64,000 bases of DNA, taken from Ceriagrion tenellum. Its lineage: Eukaryota; Arthropoda; Insecta; Odonata; Coenagrionidae. A program made the position numbers and the translations under genes. Under the pieces are notes generated by a model. The model ran no database searches and was not told the DNA's origin. It saw only the letters and a program-made list of their open reading frames with translations. Each line of letters opens with the position of its first letter. Position 1 is the first letter of the stretch. Positions 42,501-53,204 of the stretch are shown here, one piece after another. The DNA lies in assembly GCA_963169105.1 (NCBI GenBank), contig OY720637.1:59232964-59296963 (forward strand), given 5' to 3'.

Positions 42501-43490
42501 TGGACTATATCTAATACGCAGATAGAACACTTTAAATACTTTGAAACAGCACATATATATCAGCGGGAGTATGTTTAGCTCAATAAACAAAGGACGGGAG
42601 TGTTCATAGCGTTTTTTAAGTAGTTTTAAGTCTTACTATTCTTTTATGCACGAAATAGGCTGACTTAATAGTACTATAATAGGCTCCGCACCAACATGTA
42701 AGCCCGTAATCCATGACTATCTATATAAGTTAAGTGTACTTTCGGTTAGGTAGTTTTAGCGAGGTATCACAACACATGAAATTCAATCAGTGCGGTCTCA
42801 TAAAGAAAAAGGTCTCTCTCTCTGTCGATAGCGAAATATCACCCTGCACTGCAATATTGCACTTCTTTCCGAGAAACTTCCCAAATTTCCTGAGATACGC
42901 ATCTAAATGCATGTTATACCACTCAGAAAAGTACGTTTTCTTTTCACAATGGTCTCCGCACCCTTATTGTTTGCTCGGTTAAGAGCAGAGGGGGGAGAAA
43001 AGAATAAGAACGGCATAAAGAGATTTTACACGGCTTGAAAAGAGTGAGACGCACTCAGCGGGATGCCTTAGTCCTTCAAGACTAAAAGTCAATCCCCCCA
43101 CCTCTCTCCCACCATGAAGAGCAGCTCACTGATTGGCTCCCCCCATTTCCCCAAAAGTAGCGTTCTTTCGCGAGGGAACGGAGGGCTTTCTCCGGGAGAC
43201 AAAGCACGGAGTGGAGCTTGAGGGGTCGGGGCAGCTCGCAGAGGTACGGGGAGAAGGTAGGGGAAGAGTCGGGGTATAAGGATGAGTTCAGCCAGGGAAC
43301 GTGAAGGGGGGAAGGGACCCTGAGAAGATCAAGGCGGTGGATCGTGGAACCAGGTTTGTGGGATCCGAGGGGAAAGGCCATGCCGCGTCCACAATGCCAA
43401 CGCACAGCTCACCCTGCATCACTTCTCAGGCGGAAACTAAAAATAAAACGCGATCTTCGCCAACCTTGTGGTGCTCAATCACAATATATC
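42501..43490. other. Unassigned; GC-rich in its right half
   Basis: The part from 43070 to 43440 is GC-rich, with G-runs and a CTGATTGGCT (CCAAT-like) string at 43129 beside C-runs. Antiparallel frames of 80-107 codons occur there. It may be promoter-like or exon-derived, but no motif supports a gene. Confidence 0.3.
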
Positions 43491-44045
43491 TACATCCACA
43501 TACTACCCTCCGAGCCGCCGCATGGGCGTGTGGCAGAAGGTATTAGGTGACCAGCCGTGTAAAGATGCAAGGGATAAGGTTTTGGGAAGTGAAATGGTGA
43601 CGTATATTATGGGGGTGCATTTATTGGAGCTCAGTTTTTATTGCGGTCACTTATTGTGCGCGGAATAACGTTTTTTTTATCTATCTGTTTGGCAATGTAA
43701 CTCCCATATTTTATAGCTTGAGTCAGACCAAGAGATGTAGTGTGGCGTCATGATAATATTCTCTGTGTCATTCTGAAACACGTCAGTTCTGAGTTCCTCT
43801 AGCAACCTAATCCTAACGTGTAGCCTCCGAGTGTCTAGGGGCTCCCACCTTAATCCCTCTTAAAGTTGTGAACCGCTATATGTATAGCAGTTTTGAACGA
43901 AGAGTACAGCTTTTCTTTGTATTTTATTAATTTGTTGGTAAAACTTTCATGACCAGGGTCCCAAACACTAGCGGCGTATTCGAGGTGTGGCCTAACTAGA
44001 GTGAAGCATAGCATCTCTCTTTGACTTTTTTATCCTATACATATT
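43491..44045 (-). mobile_element. LINE family A, long 3' tail
   Basis: One of the longest family-A copies, extending to the 3' terminus. On the minus strand it runs from KKVKER (about 44020) through RPHLEYAAS-FGTL-like codons, the QRKAVLFVQNCY stretch, and the linker GLELRTDVFQNDTENIIMTP to the untranslated GTGCGCGGAATAA region and the end at CGGCGGCTCGGAGGGTAGTA. Frame breaks are present. Part of it (43682-43852) is duplicated in inverse at 44400-44572. Confidence 0.75.
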
Positions 44046-44155
44046 ATCTTGTGGATCATTTATAGACCACAGAAAAATCCAAACTGCACCACAAACCGGG
44101 TCTCGATGGCTAAGCATCATCATCAGGCGATTAAAAAGTTTTATGTGGTAAAAAG
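44046..44155 (-). repeat. Solo hammerhead-like core
   Basis: On the minus strand, about 44128-44094: CTGATGA, T, GATG CTTAGC CATC, GAGACCCGGT. The four-pair stem is perfect. A CCACA repeat on both sides (44076 and 44140-44150) may be the remnant of longer arms. Confidence 0.5.
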
Positions 44156-44278
44156 GGAATAAGCAGTATTTGACAGACAACCGACGTGAGTTAAATGCTT
44201 TACAACAGCTCGAAATTTTAAAACAATAACGTTACCTGGATTTTATTCGCATGACGAAAAATATTTAATATCATGTTT

Positions 44279-44372
44279 CAACACGAAAACTATTTAATGT
44301 CCTTCCGACATACATCAAGGAAGAAACACGAAAAACATTTAATGTCCTTCCGACACACATGAAGGAAGAAAA
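44279..44372 (+). repeat. Two-copy tandem repeat
   Basis: A unit of about 44 bp (AACACGAAAA, TTTAATGTCCTTCCGAC, ACAT-AAGGAAG) occurs twice in a row, and a worn partial copy precedes it at 44255. It sits directly left of the inverted LINE duplicate. Confidence 0.7.
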
Positions 44373-44399
44373 AAACATCCGGGAGGAAGAAAAAAACAA

Positions 44400-44572
44400 A
44401 GGTGGGAGCCCCTAGACACTCGGAGGCTACACGTTAGGATTAGGTTGCTAGAGGAACTCAGAACTGACGTGTTTCAGAATGACACAGAGAATATTATCAT
44501 GAGGCCACACTACATCTCTTGGTCTGACTCAAGCTATAAAATATGGGAGTTACATTGCCAAACAGATAGATA
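44400..44572 (+). mobile_element. LINE family A fragment, near-identical inverse of 43682-43852
   Basis: Over about 172 bases I see one difference from the inverse of 43682-43852 (GAGGCC against GACGCC). The other family-A copies differ from these two at many positions. It encodes only the LEELRTDVFQNDTENIIM linker. Both ends are abrupt, which fits a templated inverse duplication from the neighbour rather than an independent insertion. Confidence 0.85.
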
Positions 44573-45369
44573 CAAAAACAAACATCTTAAGGAAATGAAA
44601 AATCGGTTATTACTTATAAAAAACATCGAGGTTTTCACCTGAGATTTGCATGTAATATTCATTTTATTTAATGTAAAAAAATAAATCGTTATTGTTTTTA
44701 TATTATTTATTATCATAAATTGATATAGTAAGTATACCTGATCACATATCCCTTTCCACCCGGGGATTTGTTTCTTACAATTTCATAATTTTACTATGAT
44801 CTTCTAGGATGTTAAGGGATCTAGTTTAAGGGAAAAATAACAAAAAAATACTATCGCAGTTATTCTCTAAAAAGTACGAATACGATCATTGAGTAGGCGT
44901 CACCAGGATAAAAATTAAAACGAACCCTCTCGATCGTGTGGGCTAGGGTGAAATGGGATATTTAAGTGACTCATTTTTGTAACCACTGCATATCACTCAG
45001 TGTACCTTTGAGTCGTTTTTTGTATAGGTTTATAATTCATCACTGTATTGTTAAACATTTGATTGAAAATTTTAAATCATTTTTGTTTGATGATATTGCT
45101 TTTGCATGGGTTATCAGATAGAAGCCCCAATACAGGCTCATCCTTGGGGGTTACCTATTTTGTACTACTCTGTTATTCCTGAAATGAATTAAATTATTAT
45201 TATTTGTTATTATCATTATAAATTCAAGTCGAAGGGTTATATCAGTGCGTGCGATGTTACAGTGAACCAGGGCGTCAGCGAAGGTTCGAGAAAATGGAAT
45301 GGAAGGGTCCTTGGAGATTGTCATGGGGAAGCGAGGATCCCGAGGAGGAGAAGAGGCATAGCGGAGCAC
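44573..45369. other. Unassigned DNA
   Basis: No feature was recognised. The minus-strand frame at 45151-45393 is without motifs. Confidence 0.35.
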
Positions 45370-45640
45370 TTTAAAGGCTGAGGGGATGTTCAAGAACCCT
45401 TCCGCCCCGATTTCTTCCCCCTCCCATGCATCTCATCTCCCCTTCCCTTCCCCTCACACCCTCTCCTTCACTCGGTTCCCCCCCATCACCCCCTTCCATA
45501 GCCGCACTCCCCCTCAATCCACTTCTTTTCTCACCTCCAACCTTTCTCGCCCATTCAATATTCGCCCTCTCGTCTTTCCCTTCCCTTTTCCAATTCTAAC
45601 GCGAATATTCCGGGACCGTTGAAGCGAGGGAAAAAGGTTA
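45370..45640. other. Pyrimidine-rich block
   Basis: Long CCCCTCCC, CCTTCCCTTCCCC-type runs occupy 45395-45600. The 78-codon plus frame (45386-45622) is a compositional artefact, rich in S, P and F. Confidence 0.45.
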
Positions 45641-45711
45641 AGGCGAGCTCAAGTCTCTACCTCTCTGCCGATTCGTTCTCCGACTGACGGCAGCCGTAGT
45701 AAGTTTTTTGT

Positions 45712-46130
45712 GAGGACTTTCGTTTGCATTACTTCATGCAATGCAGTACAATATCTTGGAATTACCGTAACTTCTGATATATCGTGGGGAACACACATAC
45801 AAAACATATGCGGCACAGCATTAAAGAAACTAGGTTTTGTTAAGCGTATAATAGGAAGGTCCTCGGATGAAAAAATAAAAGAGAGACGCTACTTCGCTCT
45901 AGTTAGGCCACACCTCGAATACGCCGCGAGCATTTGGGACCATGGTCATAAAGATTTAACCAAAAAAATTAATAAAATACAAAGGAAAGCTGCATGCTCC
46001 GTTGAAAACTACTACGAGCGAACATGTAATGCCTCACAACTTTGGATAAGGAGCACTACATGTTCTCCAAAGGGGAAAAGAAGTATGGGTCGGCCAAGGA
46101 AAAAGTGGAAGGATAACCCGGATGTTGGAT
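45712..46130 (+). mobile_element. LINE family A, reverse transcriptase thumb region
   Basis: The most intact family-A coding stretch, 140 codons without a stop from about 45710 to 46130. Plus-strand residues include AVQYLGITVTSDISWGTHI, KKLGFVKRIIGRSSDEKIKE, RPHLEYAASIWDHGHKDL and KINKIQRKAACSV. The YLG-hTh-(T/S)SDLSW and RP-LEYA-hWDP blocks place it in the CR1/Jockey group. After about 46060 the sequence changes to a KRSMGRPRKKWKD string, a motif found at the end of other LINE tails, so this may be a chimera of two elements. Confidence 0.75.
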
Positions 46131-46149
46131 GAGGAATATACTGAAGAAA

Positions 46150-46380
46150 ACAGGCACAAGCCTAGGAAGAAAGGTGAAAGAAGAAGATCATTAGATAAAA
46201 ACGTTGGGACGAGCCGCGGTATGTATACACAATGAAGGGAAGGATTGGGGAAGATGAGGGAGGAGGGTGGGGAGGGGAAGAGGTTATCAAGGTGGGTGGG
46301 AGGGAGGAGAGGAAGAAAAAGTAAGCTATCGAAGGTTTAAGGGGAAAGAGTAGGGTAGTGGAGTAAAGAAACAATATTGT
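46150..46380. other. G-rich block
   Basis: GGGAGG and GGGGAAG runs at 46238-46350. The minus-strand frame at 46162-46509 (S, P and F rich) reflects composition. Confidence 0.4.
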
Positions 46381-46410
46381 TTCAGTGTCGTATTCACTTA
46401 CGCATAGGAT

Positions 46411-46715
46411 ACATGTTTCTCGGGTGTTCCACCGGGTAAGCAGGTCCATGAGTCCCGACGTTTCCGAGAACGACTTGCTCCAATATTCTATTATCCTTTC
46501 AGCATTCACCCCATCAGCATTCAGAACCCTTTTTGGTATTTGGAACTCTTGCTTATCTATTTCTCCAGTATTCTCTCATCTTGGCATTCAGAACACCTAA
46601 AGATGGAGAGCATGTTGTTCTCCGAAACGTCGGCACTAATGGACCGTCTTACCCGGTGGAACACCCGAGAAACCTTTATCCAGCAGGTACGCCAGGAAAA
46701 CCTAAGATCTTTGAT
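46411..46715. repeat. Foldback element family Z, copy 2
   Basis: Left arm 46411-46480 and right arm 46604-46676, inverse of each other, share GTTTCTCGGGTGTTCCACCG, TAAG-AGGTCCAT and CGACGTTTCCGAGAA with copy 1 at 23387. The right arm reads CTAAAGA, T, GGAGAGCATGTTGTTCTCC, GAAACGTCGG. The stem GGAG/CTCC is perfect, but the second core base has changed from TG to TA. The tail CCAGCAGGTACGCCAGGAAA parallels copy 1. Confidence 0.7.
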
Positions 46716-49700
46716 CACTTACGCATAGCTTCGTAACATGAATCTGATAGTTAAGACATGGGTTACACCTGCCCTTCAAAACTTATTAACATTGGTTGAT
46801 TGTTAGACCATCGAAAATGAAAAAATAAGAACAAAATAGATGATATTTCATAATAAAAATCAAAATTTTATACATACGTGCTCGCATACTGTTCACCCCA
46901 TGCTCAACATTTCATTTCGTTACATTTATAAAAAGTGGAATACTGATGTCGATACGGTAAGTTCTATGATTTCCTGGATCTCATAAAAAAAATCATCTTT
47001 TTTCTAACTGGATGCAAACGATGACGTTGAGTCGTCCGAAATTTTTTCCTGGGCGACTTAAGATAGGGAGCCAATCGAAAATGCATCAAACAAGCTCCTC
47101 GGCAGAAACTGTGTCAGTAGCCGAATAAATCCGAAAATTGAGTTTCATGATCGCATTACCGCTCCTTATATCCAGAACGGATTTTTCGGCTACGGGAACA
47201 GTCAGAGTTCACCAAATCTCGAATAAAGACGAAACTCGCAGAGTTAATCCGAGCCATGACGGACAAATCCAGTCAAATCCAACCAAACAATCCTAGAGAA
47301 AAGCATCAGCGACTTATATTAATCGGAGATTATTTCGAATAATTTTATGTTCAACTTGCGAAAATTCTGCGTAGCAGGGCATAATATTTTTGTTCGTAAT
47401 AAAATGACGGGTATTCTACAGGTTTTCTATTTATATAAATAAAACTAAATTTCAGTAATTTCACCGAAATTTGATTCCGCTCACCAAACCACGACATATC
47501 GTATTACATGCATCACCATAAGGAGTGCATTCTTGCACGTTTTATTGCCACTGGTAAAACTCCTATAATGAAGTCAACTCCCTCCGTATCAGCGAGCATT
47601 TTTTCTTGGTCGTCACGCTATGAATCCTCTATGATACCAAGGTAATATTGCATTCTTCATGGAGCACTATTTTACCTTTATAACACTGACATTCTAAACA
47701 ACTAAATAAAAATATATATACGAATATATAAATTGACTCATTTTCTTCATTCGTGCTTCCCCTCACAAAGGAATTTTTTGGTGGTTCTGAAAAAAATATG
47801 GCGGGGACTCAAGGACTTATTTTTTGAAATGGTCAAGAAAACGTACCTACATACTACACGCTGTAAATTTTTGACGAGATCTAGGTGCTAGAAATTCCCC
47901 ATTTTTTAACGAAATCTCTCTGGAGTGCATACATGAACCATTTCCCAAGTAAATGGTTGGTATTTTTGGCAAATATCTCGGAGAGTAGTTCGGTAAGGGG
48001 CTGATATTTCGTTATCTTTGGACGGGTGAGAAATTTATCTTTAAAATGAGACAAAAGTCATTGATTTCTAGGTGATATAAAATTGTACTCAAACTACAAT
48101 GGAATAATCCGTCCATTTCGAAGATGAAGCAGAAGTTGTTTCGGAAGATGGAAATACTTACTATTCTTTAATGCCTTGATTGTGCGCCGGCATCGGAAGT
48201 AGATCCCAACACGTTCCGAGCCAGTCCACTTGCGCGATGGAGGATAATAAAACTCACAGCAGACTCTTGCATGTTTGTGGGTAAGGCTGTTCAATTTTCA
48301 TCGATAAAGAGAGAAGTTTCGCGTGACATTTGGCAAAACAACCGACGCTAAGAGCTATCCATCTGAAAAAGTTAATTGAAATGACAAATTATGGCAGGTT
48401 CCTATGTCGCGCAGAGCCAATTTAAGATATCGATGCTGTCATGTTGATTGTCATATGCCATAACCATTAATACAGTACACATACAGTAAATAGAGAGTAA
48501 ACAATACAGTATGCATACAATACAGTAAAAGCATAAAAATAAAACTTGAAAATGAGTTCAACAGATCCAGGGGTTGTATATTGGAAGGTCGTCAAGAAAA
48601 TTACCAACAAAAGAGCAATTGCAGTTTCTCATTAAAACGAGAAAAAGTCATTATATTCACGTTTTCAGCTAAAAGTTATTACTGCAGTAGAATTCAGGAC
48701 ATAGAATAGACGCAACAATTCTCCAGGACTCTTTTCTATTCTTATTCCTCATAATATGTTTTTTTTAGTTTACATTCATATTTCACATAAATTGTTTTAC
48801 AAGCACAGTCTCCCTCTTTTAAGCTCGCTCGCTTTCCGATGCAAATCAATTTTTAATTTCTAACATTCTTTGAACATTTTTATAATAGTATTCAATTCAC
48901 ACCATTCGACATGGATGTCGTCGTTAACTTTCAAGTGTACTAAGTCACGCCAAGCAATCAGTGACTCTAGCCAATGAGTACCAAACTGATATGGTATCCT
49001 CATCCGTGGAAATACATAAAAATCATTCACTAGTTGAACGTCTTTCTTAATAAATTATTATGCATTTGAGTTGAAGAAAAAGGAGACGAGAAACTTGGAA
49101 AACGCCAACATACTGGGGAAATAAAAACTTAAAATGACTAGACCCGATGAGACATCGGAGAGTATAAGAAAGATCAGACTGCCCGGTTAATCATAATGGA
49201 GAGAAACAACTGAAAGGCCTTTGGGCGCAATAATTTCGTTTTTATAAGAAAGGAGATAAAGGAGGAAACAGCGGTGGAAAGATCAAGGGAATCTGAGTCA
49301 AAATGAAGACAGATGCCAAAAACACAACCGAAAATCAAGTTTGCTCGGGATATAAAATGAAAATGAGTAGAATACAGGCTGAATTTTCCTTTCATCTCGA
49401 AAAAAAAGATAGGCAAGAAAAACGATAAAATTCGTCTTGGAGAATCACGCTCAGGGATGACACTGATGTTATAACAGGTTTGATGCACGAAGCACAAAAG
49501 TCATATCGAGTTGTAGACAATTCATGTCTGAGCGCATGATTTATTTATTTTGAAAGTAACTGTTCATTTAAAAGTATAACCATGGCGCATCGTTTTAAAC
49601 CTTTTTTATACCTTATAAAGGACTCGAAGAAAAATTTTTGGGCGCGCCTTAATCATGAAAAAGGTGGACATCTCATGGCCAACGGGGAGGAAATTGCGAT

Positions 49701-50003
49701 TTTCCCATCCTACGACTTAAAGCCACGGCATTTAAGACTCTCTCGAACGTTCCAATTACGACATTCCAGGAGAGAATCCAGAATTTGAGAGATCGCGAGA
49801 AGAAAGGGCTTGAGGATCGGTGGAGAAGAAAGGTTCCGAACCCTTACGAGATCCTAAACGAGTATGGCGGAATTTGTGACCTTACAATGAACACAATTTG
49901 GTACAAAGGACAAAAAAATGAAAATATATATTGCTTTATAAAATTCGATATGTTGATCGTGAATAGGATCATCTATCATGCAAAAATTGTGTTTTTCAAC
50001 ATC
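46716..50003. other. Unassigned AT-rich DNA
   Basis: More than 3 kb with no recognised gene, RNA or repeat. Frames of 60-107 codons (48094-48294 minus, 49174-49497 minus, 49582-49788 plus, 49785-50060 plus) have no visible domain. Local ACAGTA(T/C) repeats lie at 48470-48535. Confidence 0.4.
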
Positions 50004-50065
50004 TACATATACTTAGTACCCTACAAGCCACCAAAAGGGTGTTTGGCTGGGGGTGACTAATCACC
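50004..50065 (-). mobile_element. LINE family A, 3' terminus only
   Basis: ACATCTACATATACTTAGTA, CCCTACAAGCC and GGGTGTTTGGC match the inverse of the family-A 3' terminus (CTACATACTACCCTGCGAGCC and GGTGTGTGGC) with substitutions. Only about 60 bp survive. Confidence 0.45.
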
Positions 50066-50522
50066 AACATGGACTAGAGTGAAGAAATTAACTTTCACAC
50101 CAACACTATGGGTATGATAAAAATGCTACAGAAACAACTAAAATAATCTATGATGTAATTATGTAAATGTGACACAAGATTCATGCAGGGACCATGCAAA
50201 ACATCGTGATAGCACGACTCAGTAGATGTAGAAGAATGCATTAGGGGGCACATAAATAAATCAGCTACACTACCTATCAACTAACCTACTTCAAAGTCTA
50301 AACGCTGCCATTACGGTCTTTTATCGATCGCGGAAAAAAACGAAATTTTAAACCTTCCTGTTGTACAATTTATTTCCCTTATTATTTCTCATGATCTGAT
50401 CTACCGTAGTATGTTTAAGTTTGTATGATATTAATAAAGTCGTCGGAAAATAAATAATAAAAATCTGAGATACTATAAGAATTCATTCATGTCAGGCGAA
50501 ACATGATGGAACTCCTTCAAAA

Positions 50523-50670
50523 TTGATCAATTAGGAAATGCACTTGGAAAGTTCCCCAGAGATTTATCGGTGCGACCGATTACGATACAAGTCGAGATGA
50601 TGATACCATGTATCGAGACCGGTCACAAATCTCAGGGTAACTTTGCAAGTGCATTTCCTTATTGAGCAAT
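50523..50670. repeat. Foldback element with a hammerhead-like core
   Basis: Arms 50523-50588 and 50608-50669 are inverse copies at about 80%: TTGATCAA/TTGAGCAA ends, AGGAAATGCACTT, GTTCCCC-GAGAT and ACCG-TAC-ATAC. The centre on the plus strand reads GAGATGA, T, GATACCATGTATC, GAGACCGGTC; the GATA/TATC stem is perfect. The first core bases are GAG rather than CTG. Confidence 0.65.
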
Positions 50671-50839
50671 ACTACAAGAAAGAAGTTGATGAGAGGTTGA
50701 GAGTGTGGCCGCCTTTTTCAGCGTTTGAATCCAGGATTAGTTTATGCCAATACTCTTTACATTGTCCTCATATATTTAATAATTATTATTTACTTATTTC
50801 CGAGGGCTTAGGTCAAATTAAAAACGCTGGTTTTCTTTT

Positions 50840-50890
50840 GCCGACATGTCGGAATATACTTAACTCCATCTTCAGGGCTAGAATTTTAAT
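50840..50890 (-). repeat. Degenerate solo core
   Basis: On the minus strand: CTGAAGA, T, GGAGTTAAGTATATTCC, GACATGTCGG. The stem GGA(G)/(T)TCC is retained but GAA has become GAC within the palindrome CCGACATGTCGG. No arms were identified. Confidence 0.4.
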
Positions 50891-50940
50891 ATACTGGACT
50901 CGAAAATCATTCATAATAATACCCCTAAAATAAACATTAA

Positions 50941-51111
50941 CTATCACACATATCCAAGCATCAATTACCTCGGAAATCGTATTAAGATTGTTGTAGAATG
51001 CGAAATGGTGGCATATTTGTCGATTGATGCCACAAAAAATAGGTGCCCTTCGGAATAAATTTTGGAAGTCTGTTTCCGAGGTTATTATTGATGCGAGGAT
51101 ATGTGTGATAG
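50941..51111. mobile_element. MITE-like element with about 38-bp inverted ends
   Basis: CTATCACACATATCC, then GCATCAAT and ACCTCGGAAA at 50941-50976, are repeated in inverse at 51073-51111 with a few changes and a 3-bp indel. Total 171 bp with a GC-poor centre. No clear target duplication was found, so the class is open. Confidence 0.6.
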
Positions 51112-51198
51112 AATATTGGTATATAAATGGATATTAATAAGAATGACTCACGTCCAGCAGGTTGACACTCTAGCCCTGAATAAAGAATACAGAATAAG

Positions 51199-51372
51199 GA
51201 ATCCAGTTACGTACCCGATTTCACTAGACGCGATCGTTTATCTCGGTAAGACGCCGTTTCACATGTCGCGATAGGAACGAGCTCGGGAATCACGCCCCAT
51301 CATTATTTACTTCATTGTTTCAAGGATTAAGAGTAATGTTTTATGGTAGTAAACAAGTCGAATCAAAACACG
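51199..51372 (-). repeat. Repeat S, copy 1
   Basis: Inverse of 53507-53672 at about 96%: TACGTACCCGATTTCACTAG, GCGATCGTTTATCTCGG, CATGTCGCGATAGGAACGAG and AATGTTTTATGGTAGTAAAC. A related tail (GCGTTATGTGAGGGTTTA) lies at 51728 here and at 53692 in the other copy. Confidence 0.75.
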
Positions 51373-51795
51373 TTGCGAGTAAAGAAGTCATAACCCATGG
51401 CATTTACCACGCACTCATAATTTCGTTATGATAAATTAACGTTTTGCACATTATTAGCCTCGACATCATCTGCATTGTATGCGTTGGACGTTTGTACATG
51501 TTCTGCCAGCCTTATATCCCTTTCCTTCAGTTTTTCACGGGAGGAGAGATTAGTGGTGGAATGAAGGGTTGTTGAAGCGAAACGTTGCTTAGTAATCACA
51601 GAATTTTGCGTTCAATTAAGCATTAGATGTTGAGATTGAGAAACGAAACTCGGTATCCCCTGTTATTTATTAGTTTCTTATAGCGCGATTTTTCATTTCG
51701 CGACGATTTCAAGGAACGTAGCTACGCGTTATGTGAGGGTTTATGTATATCCTTACCCAATGTCCTAGTAATTCCTAATAACTGCCCCAGTACAC

Positions 51796-52050
51796 CAATG
51801 GTTGAAATGCGCCATGAAAAAATCATTTGACTTGACCTGGATTCGAACCCGGATCTCCCAATTGTATGTCAAGTCACATGATTATTTCATGACGAATTTT
51901 AGCCATTCATATTATTGCATCCCTGCAAGTGACTTTGTACAATATTATTTTTAAATGCAGTGAATGGAAATTCGTCAGTTCGTCGTATTATGTATACACA
52001 ACAATGTTCGGTTAATCCACCGTGACAGTGGCTTTATAAACACGACTATC
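51796..52050. mobile_element. SINE family T, rearranged copy
   Basis: The right part (about 51923-52050) matches the body of the SINE at 52242-52377 on the same strand. The left part (51800-51862) matches that SINE's head in the opposite orientation, with box B GGGTTCGAATCC on the minus strand. About 25-bp inverse arms, CATGAAAAAATCATTTGACT and GTCAAGTCACATGATTATTT, then CATG, flank the head. This looks like a SINE whose head was inverted. Confidence 0.55.
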
Positions 52051-52127
52051 GTCTCATGTGCTGCAATTTAGACTTGAGGCGTGAACATCTAGTTCGCAAA
52101 ACCCTCCCCCGAAAGTGGATTTGAAGG

Positions 52128-52380
52128 AAGATGGCTTGGTGGTGCAACTGGATAAGACACCTGATCGGCTATTGGGAGATCCGGGTTCGTATCCCGCTCA
52201 AGTCAATTGATTTTTTTTGTGCAAATTTCAACCCTTGGTGTATATGCACCCCTGCGAGTGACTTCTTACAATATCATTTGTATATGCTGTGATTGGAAAT
52301 TCGTCAATTTTGTCGTTATATAAACGACAATGTTGGGTTTATCCACCGCGACAGTGGCTTTGTAAGCACGACTATTTGAA
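52128..52380 (+). mobile_element. SINE family T, full copy
   Basis: The tRNA-like head has box A GGCTTGGTGGTGCAACTGG (52134-52152) and box B GGGTTCGTATCCC (52184-52196), about 40 bases apart, which fits an internal RNA polymerase III promoter. The body follows after a T-run: CAACCCTTGGTGTATATGCA, CCCTGCGAGTGACTTC, then GTTGGGTTTATCCACCGCGA and CAGTGGCTTTGTAAGCACGA. Copies lie at 51796 (rearranged) and 55140 (diverged). Confidence 0.7.
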
Positions 52381-52889
52381 TACGAGCACTAGTAGTTGAA
52401 TTGCATAAAATAATTATTATTAGCCGATCCTATCCAACAGATTATTTAAAGAAATGATACACATCACAAAAAACAAAACATCTTGCTATAAAAGAACAGA
52501 CATCGCCAAATTAAGTAAAATTTATCATAATTTGATATTCTTTAACAACACTTAATTTTATTTCGAGTTTTGACTCCAAAATTTATAACAATCGACCAAC
52601 AAATAATAAATAGCAACGAAGGTATCAACAAAAAATTATTAATAGCTTATTTCGAGGGTTTAGGTAATATTTAAAACGCTAGCTATCATTGCTGGATGGA
52701 TGTGCTCCATCAAAGATGAGGAAATAAATAACACAGTAAAAACTCTTGCCGCATGCATCACGTGGAAGAAGTGAGTGTTCTGGATTTCGTAAACCCTGCT
52801 CTGGCCGCCTTGACTTCCGCATCGCCCGAGGGAACGATATTTTTGTCGCCCAATCCAAGCTCACAGCGATCACGGAACGGATTCAGTGC

Positions 52890-52995
52890 GACGCACAAAC
52901 CACCGCACTGCTTAGGCAAAACCTCGAATACACTTCGAGCACCTGGGACCCCACGCGGAAAGATTCGATTCGCGAAACAAACAAAATATTGTAGA
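52890..52995 (+). mobile_element. LINE reverse transcriptase thumb fragment
   Basis: Plus-strand residues ALLRQNLEYTSSTWDPTRKD then IRETNKI match the (h)VRP-LEYAS-hWDP-(x)KD-I-x-hEKhQ block of CR1/Jockey-group LINEs, but from a different family than A. Only about 35 codons remain. Sequence 52750-52890 upstream gives no match. Confidence 0.6.
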
Positions 52996-53204
52996 GCCTA
53001 AATTACCCGACTTAATACGAGCTGATATCGAATCGAATAATACGAAGGGTCATCTGGCGTGCGTGAATTATGAAATACATACTTAGGGTAATTTCATTCC
53101 TTGCCGTAGTGCGATGTATTTTTACATTTGAAAAAAGTTCCTTTGTATGCGAATTCTTAAAATAACGCATTTCTCTTTTCCTACATGAAATATAATCATA
53201 ACGT

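Noticed and set aside
45386..45622. 78-codon S/P/F-rich frame
   Set aside because: Pyrimidine-run artefact.
50523..50670. CRISPR-like palindromic repeat
   Set aside because: Foldback with two arms only, no spaced direct repeats, and animal-type sequence context.
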